Source of the DNA: CAVRRZ01 sp963723745
Lineage (GTDB): Bacteria; Actinomycetota; Actinomycetes; Mycobacteriales; Geodermatophilaceae
DNA: 64,000 bases
Assembly (NCBI GenBank): GCA_963723745.1
Contig: CAVRRZ010000005.1
Span: 124,001 to 188,000 of the forward strand
Reading direction: 5' to 3'
Positions 12,640 through 21,168 of this stretch are shown here, piece after piece. Below the pieces are notes generated by a model that saw only the letters and a program-made list of their open reading frames with translations, was not told where the DNA came from and made no database searches. How positions within the stretch are numbered: the first letter of the stretch is position 1; every line of letters starts with the position of its first letter. The position numbers and the translations under genes were made by a program.

Positions 12640-12697
12640 ACCACGAGGGTAGAGCGGGGTGCCGACGCTCCCTGGCAACGGGCAGGGAGGAGCGACC

Positions 12698-13414
12698 GTG
12701 CAGCTGGACGAGTACCTGCCGGTGCTGGAACGGACCAACCGCCGGTTCGCCGACGCCGCGGCCGAGGCCGTGCTGGCACACGGGTGGAGCGCCCGGGTAC
12801 CCGGCTGCCCCGACTGGCACCTCGACGACCTGGTCTGGCACCTGTCGGAGGTGCAGCACTTCTGGGCCTGGGTGGTGGGGCGGCGCGCGCAGGACCCGAC
12901 CGACTACGTCGCACCGCGCCGCCCGGACCGTGACGAGCTGCTCGGTTCGGTCATGGCGCACGCCGCCGAGCTGGAGGCGACGCTGCGCAGCGCCGACCCG
13001 GCCGATCGCGTCTGGACCTGGGCACCCCGGAAGGACGTCGCCTTCGTGCTCAGGAGACAGGTGCACGAGGCCGTCGTGCACACCACGGACGTCGAGGAGC
13101 TGCTCGGCGACGTCCGGCCCATCCCCGCCGACGTCGGGCAGGACGGGATCGACGAATGGCTGGAGGTGATGGTGCCGGCACGTCTCCCCGACGGACCCCC
13201 TCCGTCGGCGCACCCCGTGGTGCTGCACGCCCTGGACGCCGACGCCGAGCGGGTCCTGTTCCCCGGCAGCCGCGACTTCCCGGTCGCCGTGCTGACCGGC
13301 ACCGCCGGAGACCTGCTGCTCGCCCTGTGGCGGCGGGTGCCGATCGAGGTGCTGACCGTGCACGGCAACGCCCCCGAGGCCGCCGCGATGATCGGCCTGG
13401 TCGCGCTCGACTAG
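12698..13414 (+). CDS. Maleylpyruvate isomerase-family (MDMPI, DinB-fold) protein
   Basis: 238 residues. The N-terminal MDMPI domain has the metal-site histidines in CPDWHLDDLVWHLSEVQHFW (about 35-55) and a later RRQVHEAVVHTTD (about 125). A C-terminal SCP2-like/MDMPI-C segment follows. Family members use mycothiol as cofactor or act as mycothiol S-transferases; the exact reaction is not readable here. GTG at 12698 has GGGAGGAG five nt upstream. It is divergent from mshC, whose product makes the likely cofactor, which supports a mycothiol-linked role. Confidence 0.85.
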   Translation: MQLDEYLPVLERTNRRFADAAAEAVLAHGWSARVPGCPDWHLDDLVWHLSEVQHFWAWVVGRRAQDPTDYVAPRRPDRDELLGSVMAHAAELEATLRSADPADRVWTWAPRKDVAFVLRRQVHEAVVHTTDVEELLGDVRPIPADVGQDGIDEWLEVMVPARLPDGPPPSAHPVVLHALDADAERVLFPGSRDFPVAVLTGTAGDLLLALWRRVPIEVLTVHGNAPEAAAMIGLVALD

Positions 13415-13423
13415 CCGCGGCAG

Positions 13424-13499
13424 GAGTTGATCATCGTCTGCGTGCACGGTCCGTGGGCGCGTCCGTCCGTGTCCCGTGCACACCGACGATGATCAACTC
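13424..13499. terminator. Long AT-containing inverted repeat between convergent genes
   Basis: Two 26-nt arms (13424-13449 and 13474-13499) pair with two mismatches around a 24-nt loop; the outer 15 bp (GAGTTGATCATCGTC) are perfect and themselves contain TGATCA. There is no T-run. The position between two convergent stop codons fits a bidirectional terminator, but the arms are far longer and less GC-rich than a usual actinobacterial terminator, so a REP-like palindromic element is an alternative. Confidence 0.6.
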
Positions 13500-13510
13500 T
13501 GGAGGGGACG

Positions 13511-13897
13511 TCAGGGCCAGGTGCGGGCGTGCTTCTCGAACAGGTCGCCGGTCTGGATGCCGACGACGCAGAACACCAGCCCGGCCGGGTCGGTCATCTG
13601 CCAGAACGAGCCCATGTCCCGCAGCCGCCGCGCGCCCAGGGCCTCGAGCCGGGCCACCTCCGCCGGGATGTCGTCGGTCTCGATGTCGACGTGCCAGCGC
13701 GGCGGAGTGCCGGGGCCGGTGCGCTGGACCTCGACCGTGAACCCGTCCCCGGACGTGCCGAGCGACGCCCAGTCGTCGTCCAGGGAGTCGGGCTCGATCG
13801 GTCGCCCCGTGGCCCCGGACCAGAAGCCGATGCCGGCGGTGTGCTGCTCCGGGGGCAGGTCGAGCAGCAGGATCGCCAGGCGCGAGCGGTGCGGCAT
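13511..13897 (-). CDS. VOC-family (glyoxalase/bleomycin-resistance fold) protein
   Basis: 128 residues. One pair of beta-alpha-beta-beta-beta modules: LAILLLDLP at the N-terminus, WHVDIETDDIPAEVARLEALG (about 68-88), and FWQMTDPAGLVFCVVG at the end, where the Asp-Pro turn is the family hallmark. Metal-binding and substrate cannot be decided. ATG at 13897 is seven nt behind TAGCGT (13905-13910), a leaderless pattern. It is the last gene before the inverted repeat. Confidence 0.82.
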   Translation of the reverse strand: MPHRSRLAILLLDLPPEQHTAGIGFWSGATGRPIEPDSLDDDWASLGTSGDGFTVEVQRTGPGTPPRWHVDIETDDIPAEVARLEALGARRLRDMGSFWQMTDPAGLVFCVVGIQTGDLFEKHARTWP

Positions 13898-13922
13898 GCC
13901 TCGGACGCTAGAGGCGTCGTGA

Positions 13923-14672
13923 TCAGAAGGGTGGCCAGGGCAGCGCGGGCCACTCACCGCTGGGCTCGGGGTGGCGGCCGGTGCGCAGCATCTCGGCGAC
14001 CCGCTTCTGGGTGCAGCGCACCTCCAGCCGGGTCAGGTGCTCGTGCAGCCGCTCGCCGAGGCCGCCGCGCAGGTCGTCGGCGAGCTTCTCGAGCACCTCG
14101 ACGGCCTCGCCCGGCAGCGGCGTACCGGCCCAGCGCCACAGCAGGGTGCGCAGCTTGGGGTCGGTCGAGAAGCAGATGCCGTGGTCGACCCCGTACACGT
14201 GGCCGGCCGGCGTCGGGATGATGTGCCCGCCCTTGCGGTCGGCGTTGTTGACCACCGCGTCGAAGACCGCCATGCGGCGCAGCGCCGGAAGGTCGCGGCG
14301 GACGAAGGTGGCCAGGTCGACGTCGGCGTCGCCGTCGACCCACAGCTGCACCATGCCCTCGCCGAACGGCCCGTCCCGCAGCACGGTCGGCGGCACGATC
14401 CGCCAGCCGGTGGCCTCCGACACCAGGTAGGCCGCCACCTCGCGGCCGGCGAGGGTGCCGTCGGGGAAGTCCCACAGCGGCCGCTCCCCCATCACCGGCT
14501 TGTAGACGCACTCCGCGGCCAGGTCGCCGAGCCGGATCGCGCCGACCAGGGTCACGTTGGACGCGTCGAGCAGCCGGCCCTCGAGGTCGATCTCGCCCTC
14601 GAGCAGCAGTCGGGCGGCCTCGTCGTCGGAGACGGGGCTCCGCACGTCGCCTGCGGCCTGCGGTTCGCTCAT
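13923..14672 (-). CDS. SCO1664-family protein (kinase-like fold)
   Basis: 249 residues; member of the SCO1664 family found in nearly all actinobacteria with mycothiol. A lipid-kinase-like core is visible: VYKPVMGERPLWDFPDGTLA (lysine strand, about 57-76), VVNNADRKGGH (catalytic-loop-like, about 140) and VYGVDHGICFS (DxG-like metal motif, about 160). The biochemical activity has not been established to my knowledge. It sits in the conserved run DUF3090-SCO1664 near mshC; the start is ATG at 14672, 13 nt after the DUF3090 stop. Confidence 0.85.
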   Translation of the reverse strand: MSEPQAAGDVRSPVSDDEAARLLLEGEIDLEGRLLDASNVTLVGAIRLGDLAAECVYKPVMGERPLWDFPDGTLAGREVAAYLVSEATGWRIVPPTVLRDGPFGEGMVQLWVDGDADVDLATFVRRDLPALRRMAVFDAVVNNADRKGGHIIPTPAGHVYGVDHGICFSTDPKLRTLLWRWAGTPLPGEAVEVLEKLADDLRGGLGERLHEHLTRLEVRCTQKRVAEMLRTGRHPEPSGEWPALPWPPF

Positions 14673-14685
14673 CGACGCGCCACGC

Positions 14686-15237
14686 TCAGCGCCGGTAGCC
14701 GTTCTGCCGCGGGCAGACGTGGCCGGTGGGGTCGAGCGGCATCGAGCACAGCGGGCAGGAGGGCCGGCCGGCGGCGATGACCCGGCGGGCCCGGGCGATG
14801 AACGCGCGGGCGACGACGGGCGTGATCGTCACCCGGAGCGCGTCGGGGCCCTCGTCGCTGTCGGAGAGGATCGCGTCCTCCTCGATCGGCTCGTCGCCGG
14901 CGGCCACGGCCTCCACGACGACGGCCTGCGCCGCCGCGTCCCAGGCCAGCCCCATGGCGGCGACACGGAACTCCTCGTCGACGGGGGCCGTCAGCGGCTC
15001 GAGGTCGTCCAGCCGCGCGTCGGGCGGGATCACCGTGCCCGGCCGCTCGGCGATCTCGTCGAGCAGCTCGCTCATGCGGTCGGCGAGCACCTGCACCTGC
15101 GTCTTCTCCAGCGCCACGCTGACCGTGCGGCCGGATTCGTCGGATGCCTGCAGGTAGAAGGTGCGCTCGCCGGGCTGACCCACGGTGCCGGCGACGAACC
15201 GGCTCGGGCGTTCGAAGAGATGGACCTGGCGTGGCAC
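14686..15237 (-). CDS. DUF3090 family protein
   Basis: 183 residues starting MPRQVHLFERPSRFVAGTVG, the family signature, followed by an acidic middle and a C-terminal zinc-ribbon-like CPLCSMPLDPTGHVCPRQNG with three cysteines and a His. Function unknown; conserved beside SCO1664-family and histidine-phosphatase genes in actinobacteria and probably co-transcribed with them. Confidence 0.9.
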   Translation of the reverse strand: MPRQVHLFERPSRFVAGTVGQPGERTFYLQASDESGRTVSVALEKTQVQVLADRMSELLDEIAERPGTVIPPDARLDDLEPLTAPVDEEFRVAAMGLAWDAAAQAVVVEAVAAGDEPIEEDAILSDSDEGPDALRVTITPVVARAFIARARRVIAAGRPSCPLCSMPLDPTGHVCPRQNGYRR

Positions 15238-15311
15238 GCCGATCAGGTTACGCGGCGATACCGACGGGTCCAGCCTCTGACGCGGAGGCGGAGAGGCAGG
15301 TCACGGGCGTC

Positions 15312-16007
15312 TCAGACCGCCGTCCCCGCGCCCCCGCCCACCACGGCATCCGACGACGGCCTGCGCCGGCGCCGCCTCGTGGGCGGGATCAGCGCGGACA
15401 CGTCGCCCCCGGTGTCGTTGACCCGGACGACGAACGGGCGGGTCTCGGTGTAGGTGATGACCGAGAGCGACGCCGGGTCGACGACGATCCGCTGGAACGA
15501 GTCCAGGTGCAGTCCCAACGCGTCGGCGAGGATCGCCTTGATGACGTCGCCGTGGCTGCAGGCCAGCCAGACGGCGTCGGGCCCCAGCCTCGCGTTCCAC
15601 TCCCGGACGGCGGCCACCGCTCGGGCCTGGGTCTGCGCCAGCCCCTCCCCGTCCGGGCCGGGGAACACCGCGGCGGAGGGGTGCTGCTGGACGACCTTCC
15701 ACAGGGGGTCCCTGGTCAGCTCCTTGATCGCGCGGCCGGTCCAGTCGCCGTAGCGCGCCTCGCCCAGCCGGTCGTCGGACCGCACCTCGAGGGACCGTCC
15801 CCGGGCCACGGTGGCCGCGGACTCCTGGCAGCGCTCCAGCGGGCTGCTGACGATACCTGCCAGCGGCACCGCCGCCAGCCGCGCCGCCACCGCCTGCAAC
15901 TGCTCGCGCCCGGTCTCGTCCAGCCGCACGCCCGGCGTCCAGCCGGCGAGCACGCCGTCGGCGTTCGCCGTCGTCCGGCCGTGGCGCAGGAGGATCACGG
16001 TGCTCAC
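15312..16007 (-). CDS. Histidine phosphatase (MSMEG_4193 family)
   Basis: 231 residues. The phosphohistidine motif RHGRTTAN is at residues 7-14; a second-half catalytic His is in WLACSHGDVIKA (about 150). The broad phosphoglycerate-mutase-like fold hydrolyses small phosphomonoesters; MSMEG_4193-family members travel with DUF3090 and SCO1664, as here. GTG at 16007 follows TAGGCT by eight nt (leaderless). The C-terminal 20 residues are Arg-rich. Confidence 0.88.
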   Translation of the reverse strand: MSTVILLRHGRTTANADGVLAGWTPGVRLDETGREQLQAVAARLAAVPLAGIVSSPLERCQESAATVARGRSLEVRSDDRLGEARYGDWTGRAIKELTRDPLWKVVQQHPSAAVFPGPDGEGLAQTQARAVAAVREWNARLGPDAVWLACSHGDVIKAILADALGLHLDSFQRIVVDPASLSVITYTETRPFVVRVNDTGGDVSALIPPTRRRRRRPSSDAVVGGGAGTAV

Positions 16008-16118
16008 GACCGGCGAGCCTAATGTCGGCCTCGTCCAGAGCACCGCTGCGAGCCTGCGAGGGGCAGGGAGGACGGGGTTCTTCTCAGCGCGGTGCCGGCG
16101 AAGGCGACGGCGCGCAGC

Positions 16119-16964
16119 TCACGAGGGGGCCAGGACTCCACCGAAGACCAGGCCGAGCACGAGCAGGCCTACGACGATCCGGTAGACGACGAACGGGGTG
16201 AAGCTGCCCCGGTCGAGGTAGCGCAGCAGCCAGGCGATCACGGTCAGGCCCACCCCGAACGCGAGCGCGGTGGCGAGCAGCGTCGGGCCCCAGGAGACAC
16301 CGGCGCCCACGACGTCGCCGGTCAGCGACTGGTAGGCCTGGAAGAACCCGGACCCGAGCACGGCCGGGATCGCGAGCAGGAACGAGTACCGGGCCGCCGC
16401 GGCGCGTGAGTACCCCAGGAACAGGCCCATGGTGATCGTGCCGCCCGAGCGCGAGACCCCCGGGATCAGCGCTATCGCCTGCGCGAACCCGAAGGCGATG
16501 CCGTGCCGCATCGTCAGGGTGTGCAGCCCGCGGTTCTTCGCGCCGACCCGGTCGGCCCAGAACAGCACCAGGGAGAAGAGCACCAGCGCGGTGGCCACGA
16601 TCCGCAGGTCGCGGAAGGTCGTCTCGATCTGGTCCTGGAACAGCAGGCCGAGCACCACGATCGGGAGGGTGCCGACGAAGATCAGCCAGCCCATGCGGGC
16701 GTCGGAGTCCATCGGCACGCCGTCGGCCCGTCGACCGCGGCGCACCGAGCGCAGCCAGGCCACCACGATCCGGGCGATGTCCTTGCGGAAGTAGAGCAGG
16801 ACGGCGGCCTCGGTGCCGATCTGCGTGATCGCGGTGAACGCCGCGCCGGGGTCGTCCCAGCCGAACATCTCCCCCACGACGCGCAGGTGGGCGCTGGAGG
16901 AGATCGGCAGGAACTCGGTGAGCCCCTGGACCACCCCCAGGACGACGGCTTCGATCCAGCCCAT
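16119..16964 (-). CDS. uppP: Undecaprenyl-diphosphatase
   Basis: 281-residue integral membrane enzyme (about eight hydrophobic segments) that regenerates undecaprenyl phosphate for peptidoglycan synthesis and causes bacitracin resistance when overproduced. Active-site motifs are intact: GLTEFLPISSSAHL (about 14-27) and PGVSRSGGT (about 165-173). Start ATG at 16964. It lies upstream of the histidine phosphatase on the same strand, 111 bp apart. Confidence 0.95.
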   Translation of the reverse strand: MGWIEAVVLGVVQGLTEFLPISSSAHLRVVGEMFGWDDPGAAFTAITQIGTEAAVLLYFRKDIARIVVAWLRSVRRGRRADGVPMDSDARMGWLIFVGTLPIVVLGLLFQDQIETTFRDLRIVATALVLFSLVLFWADRVGAKNRGLHTLTMRHGIAFGFAQAIALIPGVSRSGGTITMGLFLGYSRAAAARYSFLLAIPAVLGSGFFQAYQSLTGDVVGAGVSWGPTLLATALAFGVGLTVIAWLLRYLDRGSFTPFVVYRIVVGLLVLGLVFGGVLAPS

Positions 16965-17131
16965 CTCAGCGCGACCTGGTGGAGCGGGGACGGGAGTCGC
17001 GGACGAGCGGCCTCAGGCAGCAGAGCACGAGGGGTCACCCTAGGCGGACCGAGGCCGCGACCCGCCGCGCCGCCCCGATGTCCACGGTGCTGCCCGGTGC
17101 GAGCCTGCCTGCGCCGGTAGGTTGGCCGGTC

Positions 17132-18112
17132 GTGGAGCAACGGGCGCTGGGCCGCAGCGGACTGGTCGTGTCACGGCTGGCGCTGGGCACGATGACCTGG
17201 GGCCGCGACACCGACGAGGACGAGGCCGCGATGCAGTTGACGGCGTTCGTCGACGCCGGCGGCACCCTCGTCGACACCGCCGACGTCTACTGCGACGGCG
17301 ACAGCGAGCGCACGCTCGGCCGGCTCCTCACCGACGTCGTCCCCCGCTCCGACGTGCTCGTCGCGACCAAGGCCGTCGGCCGCACGGCGCCGGGCCCGAT
17401 GGGACGCGGCGCGTCCCGCGGGCACCTGCTGGCGGCGCTGGACGCCTCCCTGGAGCGACTGGCGCTCGACCACGTCGACCTCTGGCAGCTGCACGCCTGG
17501 GACGACGCGACCCCGATCGAGGAGACGCTGGCGGCCTGCGACCTCGCGGTCTCCTCGGGGCGGGTCCGCTACGTCGGCATCAGCAACTTCACCGGCTGGC
17601 AGACCGCGCAGGCCGCCACCTGGCAGAAGGCCTGGCCGGGGCGGGTGCCGCTGGTGTCGACCCAGGTCGAGTACTCGCTGCTGCAGCGTGGGGTCGAGCG
17701 CGAGGTCGTGCCCGCCGCCGAGGCCCTCGGGCTGGGCATCCTCGCGTGGTCGCCGCTGGGCCGCGGCATCCTCACCGGCAAGTACCGGCACAGCACCCCG
17801 ACCGAGTCCCGTGGCGCCTCGGCGCAGTGGGGCGGGTTCATCGACGGACTGCGCTCCCCCAAGTCCGACCGCATCGTCGAGGCGGTCATCACCGCCGCCG
17901 AGGGCCTGGGGACCAGCCCGCTGGGCGTCGCCCTGGCCTGGGTCCGGGACCGCCCCGGCGTCGTCGCGCCGGTGGTGGGCGCCCGCACCGCCCAGCAGTT
18001 GCAGGCCTCTCTGGACGCCGACGGCGTGCGGCTGCCGGCGGCCATCCGTACCGCCCTCGAGGACGTCTCCGCACCACCGTTCGGCTATCCCGAGCGCCGT
18101 TCGGACGCATGA
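17132..18112 (+). CDS. Aldo/keto reductase
   Basis: 326 residues, (beta/alpha)8 NADPH-dependent oxidoreductase. The catalytic tetrad is visible: Asp and Tyr in LVDTADVYCDG (about 50), Lys in VLVATKAVG (about 80), His in LWQLHAWDD (about 117). The NADPH site is in AWSPLGRGILTGKY (about 205) and near PVVGARTAQQL (about 290). GTG at 17132 is eight nt behind TAGGTT (17118-17123). The stop overlaps the start of the RecD2-like helicase by ATGA, so the two are cotranscribed despite unrelated jobs. Confidence 0.9.
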   Translation: MEQRALGRSGLVVSRLALGTMTWGRDTDEDEAAMQLTAFVDAGGTLVDTADVYCDGDSERTLGRLLTDVVPRSDVLVATKAVGRTAPGPMGRGASRGHLLAALDASLERLALDHVDLWQLHAWDDATPIEETLAACDLAVSSGRVRYVGISNFTGWQTAQAATWQKAWPGRVPLVSTQVEYSLLQRGVEREVVPAAEALGLGILAWSPLGRGILTGKYRHSTPTESRGASAQWGGFIDGLRSPKSDRIVEAVITAAEGLGTSPLGVALAWVRDRPGVVAPVVGARTAQQLQASLDADGVRLPAAIRTALEDVSAPPFGYPERRSDA

Positions 18113-20067
18113 CCGCCCCGGCCCCTGGCTCCGGAGGCTCTCCGTCCCGAGCCTCCGGCGACGCCGTCTTCGTCGCCTTCTGCACCGCCGGCCTGTGGCC
18201 CGGCCTGGGCAAGCGTGCCGCCGCCGAGCTGCCGGCCGCCGGCATCACCCGGGCCGACGACGTGAGCGCGGCAAACCTGATCCGGCTGCCCCGGGTGGGC
18301 AAGCAGCGGGCCGAGCGGCTGTTCTCGTCCTGGCTGTCCGCCGCACCCGTCTACGAGGTCGTCGAGATGCTGGTCGGCGCCGGGCTGGAGGCCCGGCTCG
18401 CCGCCGGCGTGGCCGACACGCTGGGGCCCGACGCCGCCCGCCGGCTGCGCGACGACCCGTGGGCCCTGCTGGGACTGCCGGGGGTGTCGCTGACCGACGC
18501 CGACCGGCTGGCGATCGCGCTGCTGCCGGGGGTCGACCGGCAGGACACCCGGCGCGGCCGGGCGATCGTCGCCCAGACCCTCCGGACGGCGACCCGCGAC
18601 GGCCACACGGTCCTCCCCGCCGACCTGGTCGTGGCGGCGCTGCAGGCCGAGGGGGTGACCGACCCCGCCGCCGCCGTGGTGGCCGCGGTCGAGGGCGGTG
18701 AGGTGCTCGAGCACGAGCCGCCCGAGCCGGAGGACCCCGAGCAGGAGCCCGACCCGGCCCTGCGGATGCTGTCGCTGGCGCGCTACGGCATGGCCGAGGA
18801 GGCCGTCGCCGAGGCCGTGGCCCGGCTGGCCGCCACCGCAGGCCGGATCGCCGACCCCGCCTCGGTCCGCTCGGTGGCCAAGGGGCTCGACGAAGCGCAG
18901 AAGCAGGCCGTCGCGCAGGTCCTCGGGTCCGGCGTCAGCCTGCTCACCGGTGGCCCCGGCACCGGCAAGAGCCGCACGGTCGCGGCCGTCGTGAAGCTGC
19001 TGCGCGCCAAGGGCGCCGAGGTCGCGCTGGCCGCGCCGACTGGTCGCGCCGCCAAGCGCCTGGAAGAGCTGACCGACCACCCGGCGACGACGGTGCACCG
19101 GCTGCTCGGCGCGCAGGGCATGACCGGCGAGTTCGCCCGCAACGACGAGTGGCCGCTCGACGCCGAGGTGGTCGTCGTGGACGAGGCCTCGATGCTCGAC
19201 GTCGAGCTCACCGCGGCCCTGCTCGAGGCCTGCCCGGACGGCACGCACCTGCTGCTCGTGGGCGATCCGGCGCAGCTGCCCTCGATCGGCCCCGGTCACC
19301 TGCTGGGCGACCTGATCGACTCCGGCGTCGTCCCGGTCACCGAGCTCACCACGCTGTACCGGCAGGCCGAGGGCGGTGCGATCGCCCGACTCGCCACGGG
19401 GGTGCGCGGCGGCGAGCTGCCGCAGGTCGACTCTCCCGACCGCGAGGTGGTCGTCGTCCCGGCGACCGGTTCGGCGGAGGCGTCGCGCCGGGTGGTCCAG
19501 CTGGTCACCGACTCGATCCCGCGGGCGCTGGGCATCGAGCCGGGATCTGTGCAGGTGGTCACGCCGGTGCATCGGGGGCCTGCGGGCACCATCGAGCTGA
19601 ACAAGGCGCTGAAGGCGAAGCTGAACCCGGGCGACGGCACGGTCTGGGGATTCGACCCCGGCGACCGGGTGGTGGCCACGGCCAACCACCTGGACCTCGA
19701 ACCGGTCGGGTTCGCCAACGGCGAGGTCGGCGTCGTCGTCAAGGCCGGCGACGGATCCCTCGACGTCGCGTTCGCCTCGGGCCCGGTCACCGTGACCGGG
19801 ACGGCGTTGGCCGATCTCAAGCACGGGTGGGCGATCACCGTGCACAGAGCGCAGGGCTCGGAGTGGCCCGGCGTCGTCGTCGTGCTGCCACCGGAGGCCG
19901 GCGGGATGCTGTCGCGGCCACTGGTCTACACGGCACTGACCCGCGCCCAGCAGCACCTGTCGATCGTGCACGCGAGCGGAGCCGCCCTGGCCCGGGCGGT
20001 GCGCGAGGTCGACGTCCGGCCGCGGCGCACCCGGCTGGCCCGCCTGCTGGCCGAGACGTCGACCTGA
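18109..20067 (+). CDS. recD2: RecD2-like superfamily-1 5'-3' DNA helicase
   Basis: 652 residues. Helix-hairpin-helix segments sit in the first ~180 residues (RLPRVGKQRAERLF; LLGLPGVSLTDADRLA), then the helicase core: Walker A LLTGGPGTGKS (about 280), Walker B VVVDEASMLD (about 357), motif III LLLVGDPAQLPSIG (about 382), motif V/VI in TVHRAQGSEWPGVVV (about 577) and YTALTRAQQHL. It lacks the RecBC partners, as is usual for RecD2, and is shorter than Deinococcus RecD2. Probably acts in DNA repair. ATG at 18109 overlaps the upstream stop; the longer open frame to 17122 is an antiframe of the reductase. Confidence 0.88.
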   Translation: MTAPAPGSGGSPSRASGDAVFVAFCTAGLWPGLGKRAAAELPAAGITRADDVSAANLIRLPRVGKQRAERLFSSWLSAAPVYEVVEMLVGAGLEARLAAGVADTLGPDAARRLRDDPWALLGLPGVSLTDADRLAIALLPGVDRQDTRRGRAIVAQTLRTATRDGHTVLPADLVVAALQAEGVTDPAAAVVAAVEGGEVLEHEPPEPEDPEQEPDPALRMLSLARYGMAEEAVAEAVARLAATAGRIADPASVRSVAKGLDEAQKQAVAQVLGSGVSLLTGGPGTGKSRTVAAVVKLLRAKGAEVALAAPTGRAAKRLEELTDHPATTVHRLLGAQGMTGEFARNDEWPLDAEVVVVDEASMLDVELTAALLEACPDGTHLLLVGDPAQLPSIGPGHLLGDLIDSGVVPVTELTTLYRQAEGGAIARLATGVRGGELPQVDSPDREVVVVPATGSAEASRRVVQLVTDSIPRALGIEPGSVQVVTPVHRGPAGTIELNKALKAKLNPGDGTVWGFDPGDRVVATANHLDLEPVGFANGEVGVVVKAGDGSLDVAFASGPVTVTGTALADLKHGWAITVHRAQGSEWPGVVVVLPPEAGGMLSRPLVYTALTRAQQHLSIVHASGAALARAVREVDVRPRRTRLARLLAETST

Positions 20068-20071
20068 GCCG

Positions 20072-20093
20072 GGCCATTTGTCGACAAATGGCC
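20072..20093. repeat. Perfect 22-bp palindrome
   Basis: GGCCATTTGT-CG-ACAAATGGCC, four bases after the helicase stop codon. It may be the first of two stacked hairpins ending transcription, or a protein-binding site; the AT-rich core is unusual for this genome. Confidence 0.7.
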
Positions 20094-20100
20094 GGGAACG

Positions 20101-20143
20101 CGTCAGGCGCGGCGCACCGGTTGCCGGTGCACCGCGCCTGACG
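20101..20143. terminator. Bidirectional intrinsic-type terminator
   Basis: Two 20-nt arms (20101-20120 and 20124-20143) with one mismatch and a 3-nt loop, located between the convergent recD2-like and betaine-binding protein genes. No T-tract on either side, as is common in high-GC actinobacteria. Confidence 0.85.
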
Positions 20144-20159
20144 ACGACCGGAGCTGCGA

Positions 20160-21071
20160 TCAGCCCTTCAGCGTCTCCGCGAGGTCGGGGTTCTCCTCGA
20201 ACCAGGCGTCGACGGCCTCCTCGTACTGGCCCTCGCCGTACTCGTTGACGACGAGGTTCTCCAGCGAGCCGTACTGCTCGTCGGTGAGCGTGAGGTCACC
20301 CATCAGCGCCGCCACCTCGGCGCAGTCGTCGGAGAAGCCGGCGCGGGCGATGTTGTGCAGGCCCTCGCTGTCGCCGAGCGCGCCCTGCGGGTCCTCGAGG
20401 TCCTTCACCGGGAACTCGCTGTTGGCCCAGAACGGGCGCCACAGGGTGACGACGATGTCCTCCTCGGCCGCCACGGCGGCCCGGAGCTCGGCGAGCATGG
20501 CCGTGGTAGAGGACTCGACGAGCTCGTAGGAGTCGAGGCCGTAGGCCGGCATCACGCTGTCCTTGGTGGTGCGGGTCAGGCCGGCGCCCGGCTCGATGCC
20601 GACGATCCGGCCGCCGAACATCTCCGCGTTGTCCGCGAGGTCCTCGATCGAGTCGACGTCGGTGTACTCGGGGACGGCGAAGGTCAGGACGGCGCCCTCG
20701 TACCAGGCACCGAGATCCTCGACGTCGTCGCCGTACTCCTCCATGTAGTCGGCGTGCGTGATCTCCGACCAGGCCGACGGGTAGACGTCGACGTCACCGC
20801 CGGCGATGCCGGCGTACAGCGGTGCGGCGTCCGAGATCTCCTCGAACTCGACCTCGATGTCGCGCGACTCGAGGACGTTCTTCCAGAGGTGGGCCATGCT
20901 CAGGCCGTCGGTCCAGGAGGGGATGAACCCCAGGGTGACCGACTCGCAGTCGCCCGAGCCGCCGTTGCCGCCGGACGCGGCACTGTCGGTGCCCTCGTCG
21001 CCGCCGCAGGCGGTGGCGGTCAGGGCGACGGTGGCGAGCCCGGCTGCGAGCCGGATTCCGTGCTTGCGCAA
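20160..21071 (-). CDS. Glycine betaine/choline-type ABC transporter substrate-binding lipoprotein
   Basis: 303 residues. Lipoprotein signal ending LTATAC (lipobox, Cys about 22), Gly/Ser linker, then an OpuAC-type domain: VTLGFIPSWTDGLSMAHLW (about 45), VDVYPSAWSEITH (about 95) and VVTLWRPFWANSEF (about 210). The Trp residues are typical of the quaternary-amine aromatic cage. TTG at 21071 has GGAAGGAG nine nt upstream. Third gene of the operon (ATPase-permease-binding protein). Substrate inferred as betaine, choline or a related osmoprotectant. Confidence 0.9.
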   Translation of the reverse strand: MRKHGIRLAAGLATVALTATACGGDEGTDSAASGGNGGSGDCESVTLGFIPSWTDGLSMAHLWKNVLESRDIEVEFEEISDAAPLYAGIAGGDVDVYPSAWSEITHADYMEEYGDDVEDLGAWYEGAVLTFAVPEYTDVDSIEDLADNAEMFGGRIVGIEPGAGLTRTTKDSVMPAYGLDSYELVESSTTAMLAELRAAVAAEEDIVVTLWRPFWANSEFPVKDLEDPQGALGDSEGLHNIARAGFSDDCAEVAALMGDLTLTDEQYGSLENLVVNEYGEGQYEEAVDAWFEENPDLAETLKG

Positions 21072-21168
21072 GGGGTGGTGCTCCTTCCGTTCGATGCCGA
21101 CCCGCGAAGGTCACGGGTCGTCGGACCGCGGATCTGTCCACCGGGCACCCCGCGGGGCGCACCGGTCG

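Noticed and set aside
18085..19971. 628-residue open frame on the - strand
   Set aside because: Antisense to the RecD2-like helicase, whose motifs are complete on the + strand.
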